This document shows, in pieces, positions 8,186-17,068 of a stretch of DNA of 64,000 nucleotides (the stretch's first letter is position 1; the number at the start of each line of letters is the position of its first letter). The stretch spans positions 1,550,001-1,614,000 of the forward strand of contig CAWKDN010000001.1 of assembly GCA_963848415.1 (NCBI GenBank). Reading direction: 5' to 3'. The notes beneath the pieces were generated by a model. The model was not told the origin of the DNA. It saw only the letters and a list, made by a program, of their open reading frames with translations, and searched no databases. The position numbers and the translations under genes are program-made. Origin of the DNA: CAVQBC01 sp963848415 (GTDB taxonomy: Bacteria; Actinomycetota; Thermoleophilia; Solirubrobacterales; Solirubrobacteraceae).

Positions 8186-8260
8186 GAATGGGGAGGTGAG
8201 CCGGGCCGAGCCGAGCCTTTAGCGGCTTTCCCTATCGACTTTATGCTAAACGTGACTCCG
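8186..8260. promoter_or_regulatory. Divergent sulfotransferase / sulfatase promoter with box copy 3
   Basis: The 75-bp region separates the PAPS/sulfotransferase operon from the sulfatase. On the minus strand it contains ATAAAGTCGATAGG (about 8230-8243), the third box copy. On the plus strand a TTATGCT hexamer overlaps the box edge just before the sulfatase start, so one bound protein could control both directions. Confidence 0.5.
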
Positions 8261-9586
8261 ATGCCGCCGAACATCGTCTACCTGCACTCGCACGACACGG
8301 GGCGCCACATCCAGCCCTACGGCCATCAGGTGCCGACGCCCAACATCCAGCGGCTGGCCGACCAGGGCCTGCTCTTCCGGCAGGCCTACTGCGCGGCCCC
8401 GAGCTGCTCGCCGAGCCGCGCGAGCCTGCTCACCGGCCAGTGGCCGCACAGCAACGGGATGATGGGCCTGGCCCATCGCGGGCACCGCCTCAACCACTAC
8501 GGCCAGCACCTCGTGCACGCCCTGCGGTCCGGCGGCTACTGGTCGGCGCTGATCGGCGAGCAGCACGTCTCCGAGGACCCGGGGATCCTGGGCTACGACC
8601 ACGTGGTCGACGTCGACTCCTCGCACGCCGAGGCGGTCGCGCCGGCGGCGCTGGCGCTGCTGCGCGACGCGCCGCCCGAGCCGTTCTTCATCTCGGTCGG
8701 CTTCTTCGAGACCCACCGCGAGTACTTCGAGTCGACTTCGGTGCGCGACGCCCTGTACTCCCAGCCGCCGGACAACCTCCCGGACACCCCGCGCACACGG
8801 CGCGACATGGCGGCCTTCAAGGCCAGCGCGCGCTCACTCGACCAGGGGGTCGGGGCCGTGATGGCGGGCCTCGACGAGCGCGGCCTGGCCGACAACACGA
8901 TCGTGATCCTCACCACGGACCACGGGCTCCCGTTCCCCGGCGCCAAGTCGACGCTCTACGACCGGGGCATCGGCGTCATGCTGATCGTCCGCGGACCGGG
9001 CGGCTTCCACGGCGGTCGCGTCTCGGACGCGCTGGTCTCCCAGATCGACCTCTACCCGACGCTGTGCGAGCTCGCCGGTGTCGAGCAGCCGAGCTTCCTG
9101 CAGGGCCGCTCGCTGCTCGCGCACGTGCGCGGGCAGGCGCCCGAGGTCAACGAGGAGATCTACGCCGAGCTGACCTTCCACGCCGCCTACGAGCCGCAGC
9201 GGGCGATCCGCACGCGGCGCTTCAAGTACATCCGCCGCTTCGGCGACCGGCTCGAGCCCGTGCTGGCCAACGTCGACGACAGCCCGAGCAAGGACGTGCT
9301 GGTCGAGCACGGCTGGGCGGAGCGCCCGGCGCGCCGCGAGGAGCTCTTCGACCTGGTCTTCGACCCCCACGAGGCGGCCGATCGCTCTCAGGACCCCGCC
9401 TACGCCGGCGTGCTCGACGACCTGCGCGAGCGCCTGGAGCGCTGGATGCGCGAGACGGGCGACGCGCTGGCCGACGGGCCGGTGGAGCCGCCGCCGGGGG
9501 CGGTGCTCAACTCGCCCGACCAGCGCTCGCCCGCCGATCCGCCGGCGCCGTGGGTCGCCGCGCCCGACGGCGCGGCGGTTCACTGA
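8261..9586 (+). CDS. Sulfatase, heparan-N-sulfatase (SGSH)-like
   Basis: The protein of 441 residues has the formylglycine signature with Cys49 in CSPSRASLLTG. It keeps the order of the N-sulfoglucosamine sulfohydrolase group: NGMMGLAH, IGEQHVSED, PFFISVGFFETHREYF, DQGVGAVMAGLDERG, TTDHGLPFPGAKSTLYD and REELFDLVFDPHE. It should hydrolyse a sulfate ester or sulfamate. There is no signal peptide, so it acts in the cytosol. Possible starts are ATG 8243, GTG 8252 and ATG 8261; the last fits the domain edge. The reading frame is open far upstream, but that part is antisense to the sulfotransferase. Confidence 0.9.
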   Translation: MPPNIVYLHSHDTGRHIQPYGHQVPTPNIQRLADQGLLFRQAYCAAPSCSPSRASLLTGQWPHSNGMMGLAHRGHRLNHYGQHLVHALRSGGYWSALIGEQHVSEDPGILGYDHVVDVDSSHAEAVAPAALALLRDAPPEPFFISVGFFETHREYFESTSVRDALYSQPPDNLPDTPRTRRDMAAFKASARSLDQGVGAVMAGLDERGLADNTIVILTTDHGLPFPGAKSTLYDRGIGVMLIVRGPGGFHGGRVSDALVSQIDLYPTLCELAGVEQPSFLQGRSLLAHVRGQAPEVNEEIYAELTFHAAYEPQRAIRTRRFKYIRRFGDRLEPVLANVDDSPSKDVLVEHGWAERPARREELFDLVFDPHEAADRSQDPAYAGVLDDLRERLERWMRETGDALADGPVEPPPGAVLNSPDQRSPADPPAPWVAAPDGAAVH

Positions 9587-10419
9587 CAGAAGGCCGTCAG
9601 CTCCCGCGCCAGGCCGACCGGGTCGTCGTAGGCCATCAGGAACCCGGTGCCCCCGAGCACGCGCAGCTGCGCGTCGGGGAGCCGGTCGAGTGCCTCCTCG
9701 GCAATCGCCAGCGGGTGCACGCGGTCCTCGTCGGCCCACAGCAGCAGGGTCGGGACGTCGATCAGGCGGTAGGCGCGCAGCAGCTCGGGCTGGCCGCCCT
9801 TCGGCCAGCGGCGGGCGGCGCGCGCCCACGAGCGCGCGCGGTTGGCGTTGCCGCCGAGGTCGGCGAAGGCGTGGCGGACGAGGTCGCGGGCGGCCGGGTT
9901 GCCGCGCGCGCTGAGCCGCTCGCCGGCCTCCGGGCGGAAGGCGAGCCGGGCGCCGTGGGAGAGCGCCCGGTCCAGGCCGGGCACCGCGGCGGCGCGCATC
10001 ACCGTCTGGACCGTGCGCTCCGCGCGGTCGCGCGTCGGGCGGCGGTGCATCGGGTTGGGCATGAGCACCAGCCGGCCCGGGGTGAGCTGGCGCGTGAGCA
10101 CGGCGCGCAGCAGCAGCAGGGCGCCCGTCTCGTGGCCGCCGACCAGCGGGCGCGGGCCGCAGGCGTCGCGCAGGAAGCCCGCCATCACCTCCGCCAGCCA
10201 GTCGGGCGAGTAGCTGTAGCGCGGGCGGTCCTCGGAGTCGCCGTGCAGCGGCAGGTCGGGCAGGATCAGCCGGAAGCGGTCTGCGAGCTCGTCCACCAGC
10301 GGCTCCCACTCGCGGTGGGAGAGCAGCGCGGAGTGCAACAGCGCCAGCGGCGGCCCGGTGCCGGCCTCGCGGTAGGCGATGCGGGCGCCGTCGGGGTGGT
10401 GGTAGAGGCGGAGCTTCAT
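9580..10419 (-). CDS. Alpha/beta hydrolase
   Basis: This protein of 279 residues has the alpha/beta-hydrolase fold: LALLHSALLSHREWEPLVDEL (oxyanion region), LPDLPLHGDSE, and the lid and C-terminal part with LLLWADEDRVHPL. The nucleophile elbow reads VGGHETGAL, with Glu where Ser is usual, so the nucleophile is not standard. The 3' end overlaps the sulfatase end by 7 bp (convergent). The substrate is unknown. Confidence 0.75.
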   Translation of the reverse strand: MKLRLYHHPDGARIAYREAGTGPPLALLHSALLSHREWEPLVDELADRFRLILPDLPLHGDSEDRPRYSYSPDWLAEVMAGFLRDACGPRPLVGGHETGALLLLRAVLTRQLTPGRLVLMPNPMHRRPTRDRAERTVQTVMRAAAVPGLDRALSHGARLAFRPEAGERLSARGNPAARDLVRHAFADLGGNANRARSWARAARRWPKGGQPELLRAYRLIDVPTLLLWADEDRVHPLAIAEEALDRLPDAQLRVLGGTGFLMAYDDPVGLARELTAFCQ

Positions 10420-10554
10420 GGGCGCCGTGGCATTGTCGGCCAACCTGCGTCGCCGTGCCGGGTCGGGGCGGAACACCCGGCGCCGTGGCGGACCGAAGCG
10501 AACACCCGCTGGTGACGGGTGCGAGGGCGGCCGGCCGAGGGGTCTCCCTCAGCC

Positions 10555-10593
10555 GGTACGAGAAAGGCCTCATATGCGAGAGCTTCTCGTACC
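10555..10593. repeat. Palindromic repeat, copy 1
   Basis: Perfect 10-bp outer arms (GGTACGAGAA / TTCTCGTACC) enclose a core with CTCATATGCGAG, itself a near palindrome. The element lies in the divergent gap before the MATE gene. Copy 2 at 32523-32561 matches over about 50 bp, including a trailing CGACGG. It has no T-run, so it is not a standard terminator. Confidence 0.6.
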
Positions 10594-10648
10594 GCTCGAC
10601 GGTCCTGGCGCGTTGGCGCTCGCTCGGGCGCCGCCTACAGTCGTCACC

Positions 10649-11947
10649 GTGCTTCGCCGCTCGCCGTACGACCGCCAGATCCTGGTGCTCGCCGTCCCGG
10701 CGCTCGGGGCGCTCGCGGCCGAGCCGCTCTACGTGCTCGTCGACACGGCGATCGTCGGCCACCTCGGCACGAGCCAGCTCGCATCGCTTGCGATCGCCGC
10801 GACGGTGCTGACCAGCGGCTTCGCGATCTTCAACTTCCTCACCTACGGGACGACCGCCCAGGTCGCCCGCCTGCACGGCGCCGGCCAGGTGGCCGAGGCG
10901 ACGCGGCTTGGCGCGCAGGCGATGTGGCTCGCGCTGGCGATCGGGCTCGTGCTGCTCGTGCTGCTCATCGGGCTGGCCGCGCCGCTCGTGCAGCTGATGG
11001 GCGGCGAGGACGAGGTCGGCGACGGCGCCGTCCTCTACCTGCGGATCGCGGCGCTCGGGGCGCCGTTCTTCATGCTCGCCACCGCCGGCCAGGGCTACCT
11101 GCGCGGGATCGGCGACCTCAAGACGCCGCTGGTCATCCTCGTCGCCGCCCACGCGGTCAACGTCGCGCTGGAGCTGCTCTTCGTCTACGGCTTCGGCTGG
11201 GGCCTCGCCGGGTCGGCGTGGGGGACGGTGATCGCCCAGGCCGGCATGGGTGGCGCGTTCGTGGTCGTCCAGCGCCGCAGCGGCTGGCAGCCCCCGTCGC
11301 TGGCCCGCATGCGCCCGCTGATGCGCATCGGGGCCGACATCGCCGTGCGCACGACCGCGCTGCTGGGCTCCTTCCTCGTGGCCTCGGCGGTGCTGGCGCG
11401 GGTCGGCGCGCCGTCGCTCGCCGCCCACCAGATCGCCTTCCAGCTGTTCGTCTTCCTGGCGCTCGTGCTCGACGCGATCGCGATCGCCGGGCAGATCATG
11501 GTCGGGCGGATGCTCGGCGGCGGCGACGCGGCGGGCGCGCGGGCGGCGTCGCTGCGCATGATCGGCTGGTCGCTGGTGGCCGGCGTCGCCTTCGGCGTGA
11601 TCCTGCTGGCGCTCGGCGACGTCATCCCGCGCGCCTTCACGTCGGATCCGGCGGTGCTCGAGCGTGCCGCGGCGGTGTGGCCGCTGTTCGCGGCGCTGAT
11701 GCCCGCCAACGCGGTGGTCTTCGCGCTCGACGGGATCCTGATCGGCGCCGGCGACACCCGCTACCTGATGTGGAGCATGCTCGCGGCGGCGGGCCTCTAT
11801 GTGCCGGTGGCGCTGCTCTCGCTCGCGGAGGGCTGGGGGATCGTCGGCGTCTGGTGCGGGCTGGTCGGCCTGATCGCGGTGCGGCTCGGCACACTCGGCG
11901 TGCGCTTTGCAGGCAGCCGCTGGGCGCTGACCGGCGCCTCGGCCTGA
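10649..11947 (+). CDS. MATE-family efflux pump (DinF-like)
   Basis: The 432-residue protein has about 12 membrane segments in two repeats of six. It opens with the MATE pattern VPALGALAAEPLYVLVDTAIVGHLGTSQLASLAIA and shows GQGYLRGIGDLKTP at the middle repeat. It should export cationic compounds in exchange for protons or sodium. GTG at 10649 was chosen because TACAGT lies 7 nt before it, the leaderless spacing seen at many genes here. The frame is open further upstream but runs through repeat copy 1. Confidence 0.9.
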   Translation: MLRRSPYDRQILVLAVPALGALAAEPLYVLVDTAIVGHLGTSQLASLAIAATVLTSGFAIFNFLTYGTTAQVARLHGAGQVAEATRLGAQAMWLALAIGLVLLVLLIGLAAPLVQLMGGEDEVGDGAVLYLRIAALGAPFFMLATAGQGYLRGIGDLKTPLVILVAAHAVNVALELLFVYGFGWGLAGSAWGTVIAQAGMGGAFVVVQRRSGWQPPSLARMRPLMRIGADIAVRTTALLGSFLVASAVLARVGAPSLAAHQIAFQLFVFLALVLDAIAIAGQIMVGRMLGGGDAAGARAASLRMIGWSLVAGVAFGVILLALGDVIPRAFTSDPAVLERAAAVWPLFAALMPANAVVFALDGILIGAGDTRYLMWSMLAAAGLYVPVALLSLAEGWGIVGVWCGLVGLIAVRLGTLGVRFAGSRWALTGASA

Positions 11948-11972
11948 GCGGGGGCGCTCTACCCTTCCGCCG

Positions 11973-12365
11973 ATGGCGCGTCGCGTTCTGGGTCTCCTGC
12001 TCGCCGTGGCGGTCCTCGCGGCCGCGCCCGCCGTCGCGAGCGCGCAGACGAACCCGTTCGAGCCGGCCATCCCGCCCGCGCCGGCCTCGCCGACGCCCGA
12101 GCCGGTGGAGACCACGCCGGAGGACGAGGAGATCGGCAGCGCGACGCTGTACGTGATCGCCGGCGGGATCCTGGTGGTCTTCATCGCGATCGGCTTGTGG
12201 ATCGCGCGCGACGCGCGCAAGGCGATCCCGGCCCGCGAGCGCGCCCACCTCGGCCAGCAGCGCGACGAGGGCCCGCATCGCCACGCGCGGCAGGCCAAGG
12301 CCAAGCAGCGCGATCGCGGCCGCGCCGCACGCGCCGCGCGCAAGAAGAACCGCCCGCGGACCTGA
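11973..12365 (+). CDS. Small secreted/membrane protein with basic tail
   Basis: This 130-residue protein has a signal peptide (about 1-25, ending ASAQ) and a short Pro/Glu-rich outside part. A membrane helix (LYVIAGGILVVFIAIGLWIA, about 69-89) precedes a Lys/Arg-rich cytosolic tail of about 40 residues. No catalytic motif is visible. TACCCT stands 7 nt before the ATG. Its function is unknown. Confidence 0.65.
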   Translation: MARRVLGLLLAVAVLAAAPAVASAQTNPFEPAIPPAPASPTPEPVETTPEDEEIGSATLYVIAGGILVVFIAIGLWIARDARKAIPARERAHLGQQRDEGPHRHARQAKAKQRDRGRAARAARKKNRPRT

Positions 12366-12369
12366 CGCT

Positions 12370-12831
12370 TCAGCCGGCAGGCGTGATCGTCAGCCCGCGC
12401 ACGTCGAAGACCGCCCGCTCGCGCGGGAAGCGGTCGAAGGGCCGCCGGACGTTCGCGAAGGCGCCGTCGCCGCGGTACTCGGCGTAGCGCGCCACGCGGC
12501 CGCCGTCGACGAAGATCAGCACGTCGCCGATCTCGATCGGGACGTCGCCGGTCCACTCGAATCCCAGCTCCTCGGTGATCGCTTCTGGGTCCGAGCCGCG
12601 CTCGGCCAGGACGAGCGTGTCCCACTCGAACGGGGCCAGCCGCCGCAGGTCCAGGCGCTCGCCGCGCTGCTCGGCCAGGGTCACCGAGCGCGTGATGTTC
12701 TCGCTGAGGATGCCGTCGATCGCGAGCTTGTCCTCCTCGCGCCCGAAGTAGGAGACGGCGGCCAGGACGAGGATGCAGGCGACCAGCGCCGCCCCGACCG
12801 CGAAGAGGATCTTGCCCATCGAAGGGGCCAT
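12370..12831 (-). CDS. Hypothetical single-pass membrane protein
   Basis: The protein of about 153 residues has an N-terminal membrane helix (ILFAVGAALVACILVLAAVSYFG) and a soluble outside domain rich in acidic residues (FEWDTLVLAERGSDPEAITEELGFEW, DVLIFVDGGRVARYAEY). It converges on the preceding gene with a 4-bp gap. An alternative start is ATG 12819. I do not recognise the domain. Confidence 0.6.
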   Translation of the reverse strand: MAPSMGKILFAVGAALVACILVLAAVSYFGREEDKLAIDGILSENITRSVTLAEQRGERLDLRRLAPFEWDTLVLAERGSDPEAITEELGFEWTGDVPIEIGDVLIFVDGGRVARYAEYRGDGAFANVRRPFDRFPRERAVFDVRGLTITPAG

Positions 12832-12887
12832 GACGAGGGAATCTAGACCCCCTGCGCGTCCGGTCCCGGCCGTAGCATCCGGCACCG

Positions 12888-13319
12888 ATGAGGCTCGTGG
12901 TCGACGACCCGCTGGCGCACCGGGCGCTCGACGGGTTGCTGCGCGCGGAGGCCACGGTCCGCCGGCGGCTGACGGCCGATCTCGACCGCGAGGGGGTCTC
13001 CGCCGCCGGCTTCTCGCTGCTGGTGGTGCTCGTCACCGCCGACGGCGAGCTCGAGCTGCGCGCGCTCCGCCGCCGCCTGCGGACCTCGAAGGCCAACGCC
13101 ACCGAGATCGTCACGACGCTCGAGCGCCACGGCCTCGTCCGGCGCTTCCGCCTCCCCGCCGACCGCCGCGCGGCGGCCGTGGCGGTCACGCCGCGCGGGC
13201 GCGAGCTGGTCGACCGGCTGTTCCCCGAGCACGCCGGGCGGGTGGCGGCCACCTTCGCCGCGCTCGACGACGCCGAGAAGCGCACGCTGGCCGAGCTCTG
13301 CCGCCGCCTGGCAGCCTGA
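12888..13319 (+). CDS. MarR-family transcriptional regulator
   Basis: This 143-residue winged-helix protein contains the recognition-helix region RRLRTSKANATEIVTTLERHGLVRRFRLPADRRAAAVAVTPRG, which ends in the typical MarR wing. TAGCAT lies 9 nt before the ATG. It is divergent from the small membrane protein gene and upstream of ileS. Its ligand and targets are unknown. Confidence 0.85.
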   Translation: MRLVVDDPLAHRALDGLLRAEATVRRRLTADLDREGVSAAGFSLLVVLVTADGELELRALRRRLRTSKANATEIVTTLERHGLVRRFRLPADRRAAAVAVTPRGRELVDRLFPEHAGRVAATFAALDDAEKRTLAELCRRLAA

Positions 13320-13352
13320 AGGCCCGCCGAGCCGACCTATCATCTCCGGCCC

Positions 13353-16300
13353 GTGCCGGTCCATCGCCCGCTGCCCAAGAACGCCGACTTCCCGCGCCTG
13401 GAGACCGAGGTGCTCGAGCGCTGGCGCGAGCGCGACGTCTTCCGCGAGTCGCTGCGCCGCCGCGAGGGGGCCGAGCGCTGGGTGTTCTACGAGGGACCGC
13501 CGACCGCCAACGGCCGGCCGGCCGCTCACCACGTCCTCGCGCGCGTCTTCAAGGACATCTTCCCGCGCTTTCAGACCATGCGCGGGCGCTACGTCGAGCG
13601 CAAGGGTGGCTGGGACTGCCACGGCCTGCCCGTCGAGATCGCGGTCGAGCAGAAGCTCGGCTTCACCCGCAAGGCCGACATCGAGCGCTACGGCATCGCC
13701 GAGTTCAACGAGCAGTGCCGGGCGTCGGTGTTCGAGCTGCTGGACGAGTGGAACGCGCTGACCGAGCGGATCGCCTACTGGGTCGACCTCGACGACGCCT
13801 ACCGCACGCTGGACCCGAGCTACATCGAGTCGGTCTGGTGGGCGCTGGCGTCGATCTGGGAGAAGGGGCTGCTCTACGAGTCCCACAAGGTCGTGCCCTA
13901 CTGCCCGCGCGACGAGACGGCGCTCTCCTCCCACGAGGTCGCGCAGGGCTATGAGGACGTCGAGGACCCCTCGGTGTACGTCGAGTTCCCTGTCACCCGG
14001 CCGGCGGGCGCGCTGCGCGAGGGCGACCGCGTGCTGGCCTGGACCACCACGCCGTGGACGCTGCTCTCCAACGCCGCGCTGGCCGTCGACCCGGAGCTGA
14101 CCTACGTCCGCACCGCCGGCGGCCACGTGCTGGCCGAGGCGCGCGTGACGGCGGTCCTGGGCGAGGACGCCGCGGTCGCCGACCGCTTCTCCGGGCGCGA
14201 GATGCTCGGCGCGGGCTACGCGCCGCCGTTCGCCTTCATCCCGACCGCCGAGTTCGGGCCCAAGGGCCACACGCTGCTGCCGGGCGACTTCGTCTCCGAC
14301 ACCGACGGCACCGGCGTCGTGCACACGTCGATCTCCTTCGGCGAGGACGACTTCCGGCTCGGTCAGGAGCAGGGCATCCCGGTGATCAACCCGGTGCGCC
14401 CGGACGGCACCTACGACGAGCGCATGGGCCCGTTCGCCGGCCTCGGGGTCAAGGCGGCCGACCCGCTGATCGTCGACGCGCTGCGCGAGAGCGGCCGGCT
14501 GCTGAAGGCCGAGACGCTCTTCCACGCCTACCCGCACTGCTGGCGCTGCGGGACGCCGCTGATCTACTACGCGAAGCAGTCGTGGTACATCGGCACCTCG
14601 CAGATCCGCGACCGGCTGCTGGCGTCCAACGAGACCGTCGACTGGCACCCGCCGCACATGAAGCACGGGCGCTTCGGCAAGTGGCTGGAGAACAACGTCG
14701 ACTGGGCGATCTCGCGCGAGCGCTACTGGGGGACGCCGCTGCCGGTGTGGCGCTGCGCCAACGGCCACGCCGAGTGCCTGGGCTCCTTCGCCGCCGTCGA
14801 GGAGCGCAGCGGCCGCCCGCTGGACGATCCCCACCGGCCCTACGTCGACGAGCACAGCTGGCCGTGCGCGGACTGCGGCGAGCCGATGCGCCGGGTGCCC
14901 GAGGTCATCGACGTGTGGTTCGACTCGGGCTCGATGCCCTTCGCCCAGGACCACGCGCCGTTCGAGAACCACGCGCACTTCGAGGCGAACTTCCCGGCCG
15001 ACTACATCTGCGAGGCGCTCGACCAGACGCGCGGCTGGTTCTACTCGCTGATCGCGATCTCCACGTTGCTCTTCGACCGCTCGCCCTATCGCACGGTGCT
15101 CGTCCTGGGCCTGCTCTCCGACGCCGAGGGCAAGAAGATGTCCAAGTCGCTGGGCAACATCGTCGACCCCTGGGACGTGATCGACCGCCACGGCGCCGAC
15201 GCCTTCCGCTGGTACCTTCTGACGTCGAAGCAGCCGTGGGACGGCTGGCGGTTCGGGGTCGACGCAGTGGGCGAGGCGGTCCGCCAGCTGCTGCTGCAGT
15301 TGTGGAACACCTACGGCTTCTACGTCCTCTACGCGAACGCGGGCGACGTCGAGCCGGCCGAGCTTCCGCCCGAGAACGAGCTGATCGAGCTCGACCGGTG
15401 GGCGCTCTCACGCTTGTCGGCGACCACGGAGATCGTCATCGACCGCCTGGAGGACTACGACGCCACGCGCGCCGGGCAGGCGATCGCCGCCTACGTCGAC
15501 GAGCTCTCGAACTGGTACGTACGCCGCTCGCGCCGGCGCTTCTGGGACGCCGAGCCCGCGGCCTTCGCCGTGCTTCGCCACTGCCTGGTCACCGTCAGTC
15601 AGCTGCTGGCGCCGTTCTGCCCGTTCCTGGCCGACGAGATCTACGACAACCTCGACGGCGCCGAGCCGAGCGTGCACCTGTGCGACTTCCCGCAGCCCGG
15701 GCTGCGCGACGCCGCGCTCGAGCGCGAGATGGAGGTGGTCCGCGAGACGGTCCGGCTCGGGATGTCCGCGCGCTCGCAGTCGCGTCTGAAGGTGCGCCAG
15801 CCGCTGCGCGAGGCCGCGGTCGTCGCCGCCGGGCCCGAGCGGGCGGCGATCGAGCGCCTGGAGGGCGTCGTGCGCGAGGAGCTCAACGTCAAGGGCATCC
15901 GCTACGTCGCCCAGGCGGACGAGCTCGGCTCCTACGAGGTCAAGCCGAACTACCGCGCGCTCGGCCCGCGCTTCGGCAAGCAGATGCCGCAGGTCGCGGC
16001 GGCGGTCGCGGCGCTCGATCCTGCCCACGTGGCCGCGGCGCTGCGCGGCGACGGGCAGGTGGCGGTCAACGTCGGCGGCGACGACCACGAGCTCTCCGGC
16101 GAGGACCTGCAGCTCGCGCTGCAGCCGCTCGAGGGCTACCAGCTCGAGCGCGAGGGCTCCCACGCCGTGGCGCTCGAGCTCGAGCTTGACGACCAGCTGC
16201 GTCGCGAGGGCCTCGCGCGCGAGGTCGTCCACGCGGTCCAGAACGCCCGCAAGGCGGCAGGGCTCGCGGTCGAGGACCGGATCGAGCTCACGCTCGGCGG

Positions 16301-16460
16301 CGACGCCGGGCTGCTCGACGCCGCGCGCGCGTTCGAGCCCTACGTCGCCGGCGAGACGCTGGCCCGCGCCGTCGCCTACGCCGAGGACGGCGGGGAGCCG
16401 GTGACGATCGAGGGCCGGCCGCTCACGATCGCCGTCGAGCGGGCGCCGGCGCATCCCTGA
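13353..16460 (+). CDS. ileS: Isoleucine--tRNA ligase
   Basis: The 1035-residue class I synthetase has PPTANGRPAAHHVLARVFKD (the HIGH motif region), an editing domain with WTTTPWTLLSNAAL, KKMSKSLGNIV, and GWDCHGLPVE. Length and pattern fit the large eukaryote-like or actinobacterial IleRS type. GTG at 13353 has TATCAT 9 nt upstream and only 33 bp separate it from marR, leaving no room for the T-box leader found before ileS in some actinobacteria. Confidence 0.97.
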   Translation: MPVHRPLPKNADFPRLETEVLERWRERDVFRESLRRREGAERWVFYEGPPTANGRPAAHHVLARVFKDIFPRFQTMRGRYVERKGGWDCHGLPVEIAVEQKLGFTRKADIERYGIAEFNEQCRASVFELLDEWNALTERIAYWVDLDDAYRTLDPSYIESVWWALASIWEKGLLYESHKVVPYCPRDETALSSHEVAQGYEDVEDPSVYVEFPVTRPAGALREGDRVLAWTTTPWTLLSNAALAVDPELTYVRTAGGHVLAEARVTAVLGEDAAVADRFSGREMLGAGYAPPFAFIPTAEFGPKGHTLLPGDFVSDTDGTGVVHTSISFGEDDFRLGQEQGIPVINPVRPDGTYDERMGPFAGLGVKAADPLIVDALRESGRLLKAETLFHAYPHCWRCGTPLIYYAKQSWYIGTSQIRDRLLASNETVDWHPPHMKHGRFGKWLENNVDWAISRERYWGTPLPVWRCANGHAECLGSFAAVEERSGRPLDDPHRPYVDEHSWPCADCGEPMRRVPEVIDVWFDSGSMPFAQDHAPFENHAHFEANFPADYICEALDQTRGWFYSLIAISTLLFDRSPYRTVLVLGLLSDAEGKKMSKSLGNIVDPWDVIDRHGADAFRWYLLTSKQPWDGWRFGVDAVGEAVRQLLLQLWNTYGFYVLYANAGDVEPAELPPENELIELDRWALSRLSATTEIVIDRLEDYDATRAGQAIAAYVDELSNWYVRRSRRRFWDAEPAAFAVLRHCLVTVSQLLAPFCPFLADEIYDNLDGAEPSVHLCDFPQPGLRDAALEREMEVVRETVRLGMSARSQSRLKVRQPLREAAVVAAGPERAAIERLEGVVREELNVKGIRYVAQADELGSYEVKPNYRALGPRFGKQMPQVAAAVAALDPAHVAAALRGDGQVAVNVGGDDHELSGEDLQLALQPLEGYQLEREGSHAVALELELDDQLRREGLAREVVHAVQNARKAAGLAVEDRIELTLGGDAGLLDAARAFEPYVAGETLARAVAYAEDGGEPVTIEGRPLTIAVERAPAHP

Positions 16461-16461
16461 T

Positions 16462-16478
16462 AGCATCAAACGATGCCA
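16462..16478. promoter_or_regulatory. Inverted repeat before vapBC (putative autoregulation operator)
   Basis: GCATCaaacGATGC is a perfect 5-bp inverted repeat, about 20 bp before the antitoxin start and just after the ileS stop. VapB antitoxins commonly bind such repeats; here this is inference. Confidence 0.4.
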
Positions 16479-16498
16479 AATCTCGTGCGCCGGTTGCC

Positions 16499-16696
16499 AT
16501 GAGAACGACGCTCGCACTGGACGACGATCTGCTCGCCGAGGCCCATCGGCTGACCGGGGTCCGTGAGAAGACCGCGCTGGTCCGCGAGGCCCTGACCGCC
16601 CTGATCGAACGCGAGAGCGCTCGCCGGCTGGCCCGCCTCGGCGCGAGCGAGCCCGAGCTCGAGGAGATCCCGCGCCGCCGCTCCGCGGCGGGATGA
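16499..16696 (+). CDS. vapB: VapB-type antitoxin
   Basis: The 65-residue protein begins RTTLALDDDLLAEAHRLTGVREKTALVREALTALIERE, the ribbon-helix-helix pattern of the actinobacterial VapB group (DUF2191). A C-terminal toxin-binding tail follows. It overlaps the toxin start by 4 bp (ATGA), the normal toxin-antitoxin order. It should repress the operon and neutralise VapC. Confidence 0.88.
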   Translation: MRTTLALDDDLLAEAHRLTGVREKTALVREALTALIERESARRLARLGASEPELEEIPRRRSAAG

Positions 16697-17061
16697 TCCT
16701 CGTCGACACCTCGATCTGGATCGACCACTTCCGCGCCGGCGAGCCCGCGCTTGCGGCGCTGCTCGACGGCGGTCGGGTGCTCGGCCATCCGTGGGTCACG
16801 GGCGAGCTGGCGCTCGGACGGCTCGCGGCCCGGGCGGAGATCCTCCGGCTGCTCGGCCAGCTCCCCCAGGCGAAGCTCGCGACCGATGCCGAGCTGCTCG
16901 GCTTCGTCGAGCGCGAAGCGATCTTCGGCATGGGCATCGGCTATGTCGACGCGCAGCTGCTGGCGGGGGCGCGGCTGACGAGCGATACGCAGCTCTGGAC
17001 ACGTGACCTTCGCTTGCACGCTGCAGCCGAGCGCCTCGGCGTCGCCTCCGCGGCCGCCTGA
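16693..17061 (+). CDS. vapC: VapC-type PIN-domain ribonuclease toxin
   Basis: This 122-residue PIN domain has MILVDTSIWIDHFR (first acidic residue), GELALGRL (second, Glu), and GIGYVDAQLLAGARLTSDTQLWTRD (remaining acidic residues). The acidic set of an active PIN nuclease is present, so the toxin looks intact. VapC toxins cut tRNA or rRNA. Confidence 0.92.
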   Translation: MILVDTSIWIDHFRAGEPALAALLDGGRVLGHPWVTGELALGRLAARAEILRLLGQLPQAKLATDAELLGFVEREAIFGMGIGYVDAQLLAGARLTSDTQLWTRDLRLHAAAERLGVASAAA

Positions 17062-17068
17062 GGCGCGC

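Noticed and set aside
8834..13285. A very long minus-strand open frame (over 1400 codons) and similar long antisense frames at 551-2428, 54612-57518 and 12843-15191
   Set aside because: They lie opposite or out of frame to genes with clear motifs, and their translations are Arg/Ala/Gly-rich with no domain. GC-rich DNA leaves antisense frames open.
13320..13352. T-box leader of ileS
   Set aside because: Only 33 bp separate the marR stop from ileS, too short for a T-box.
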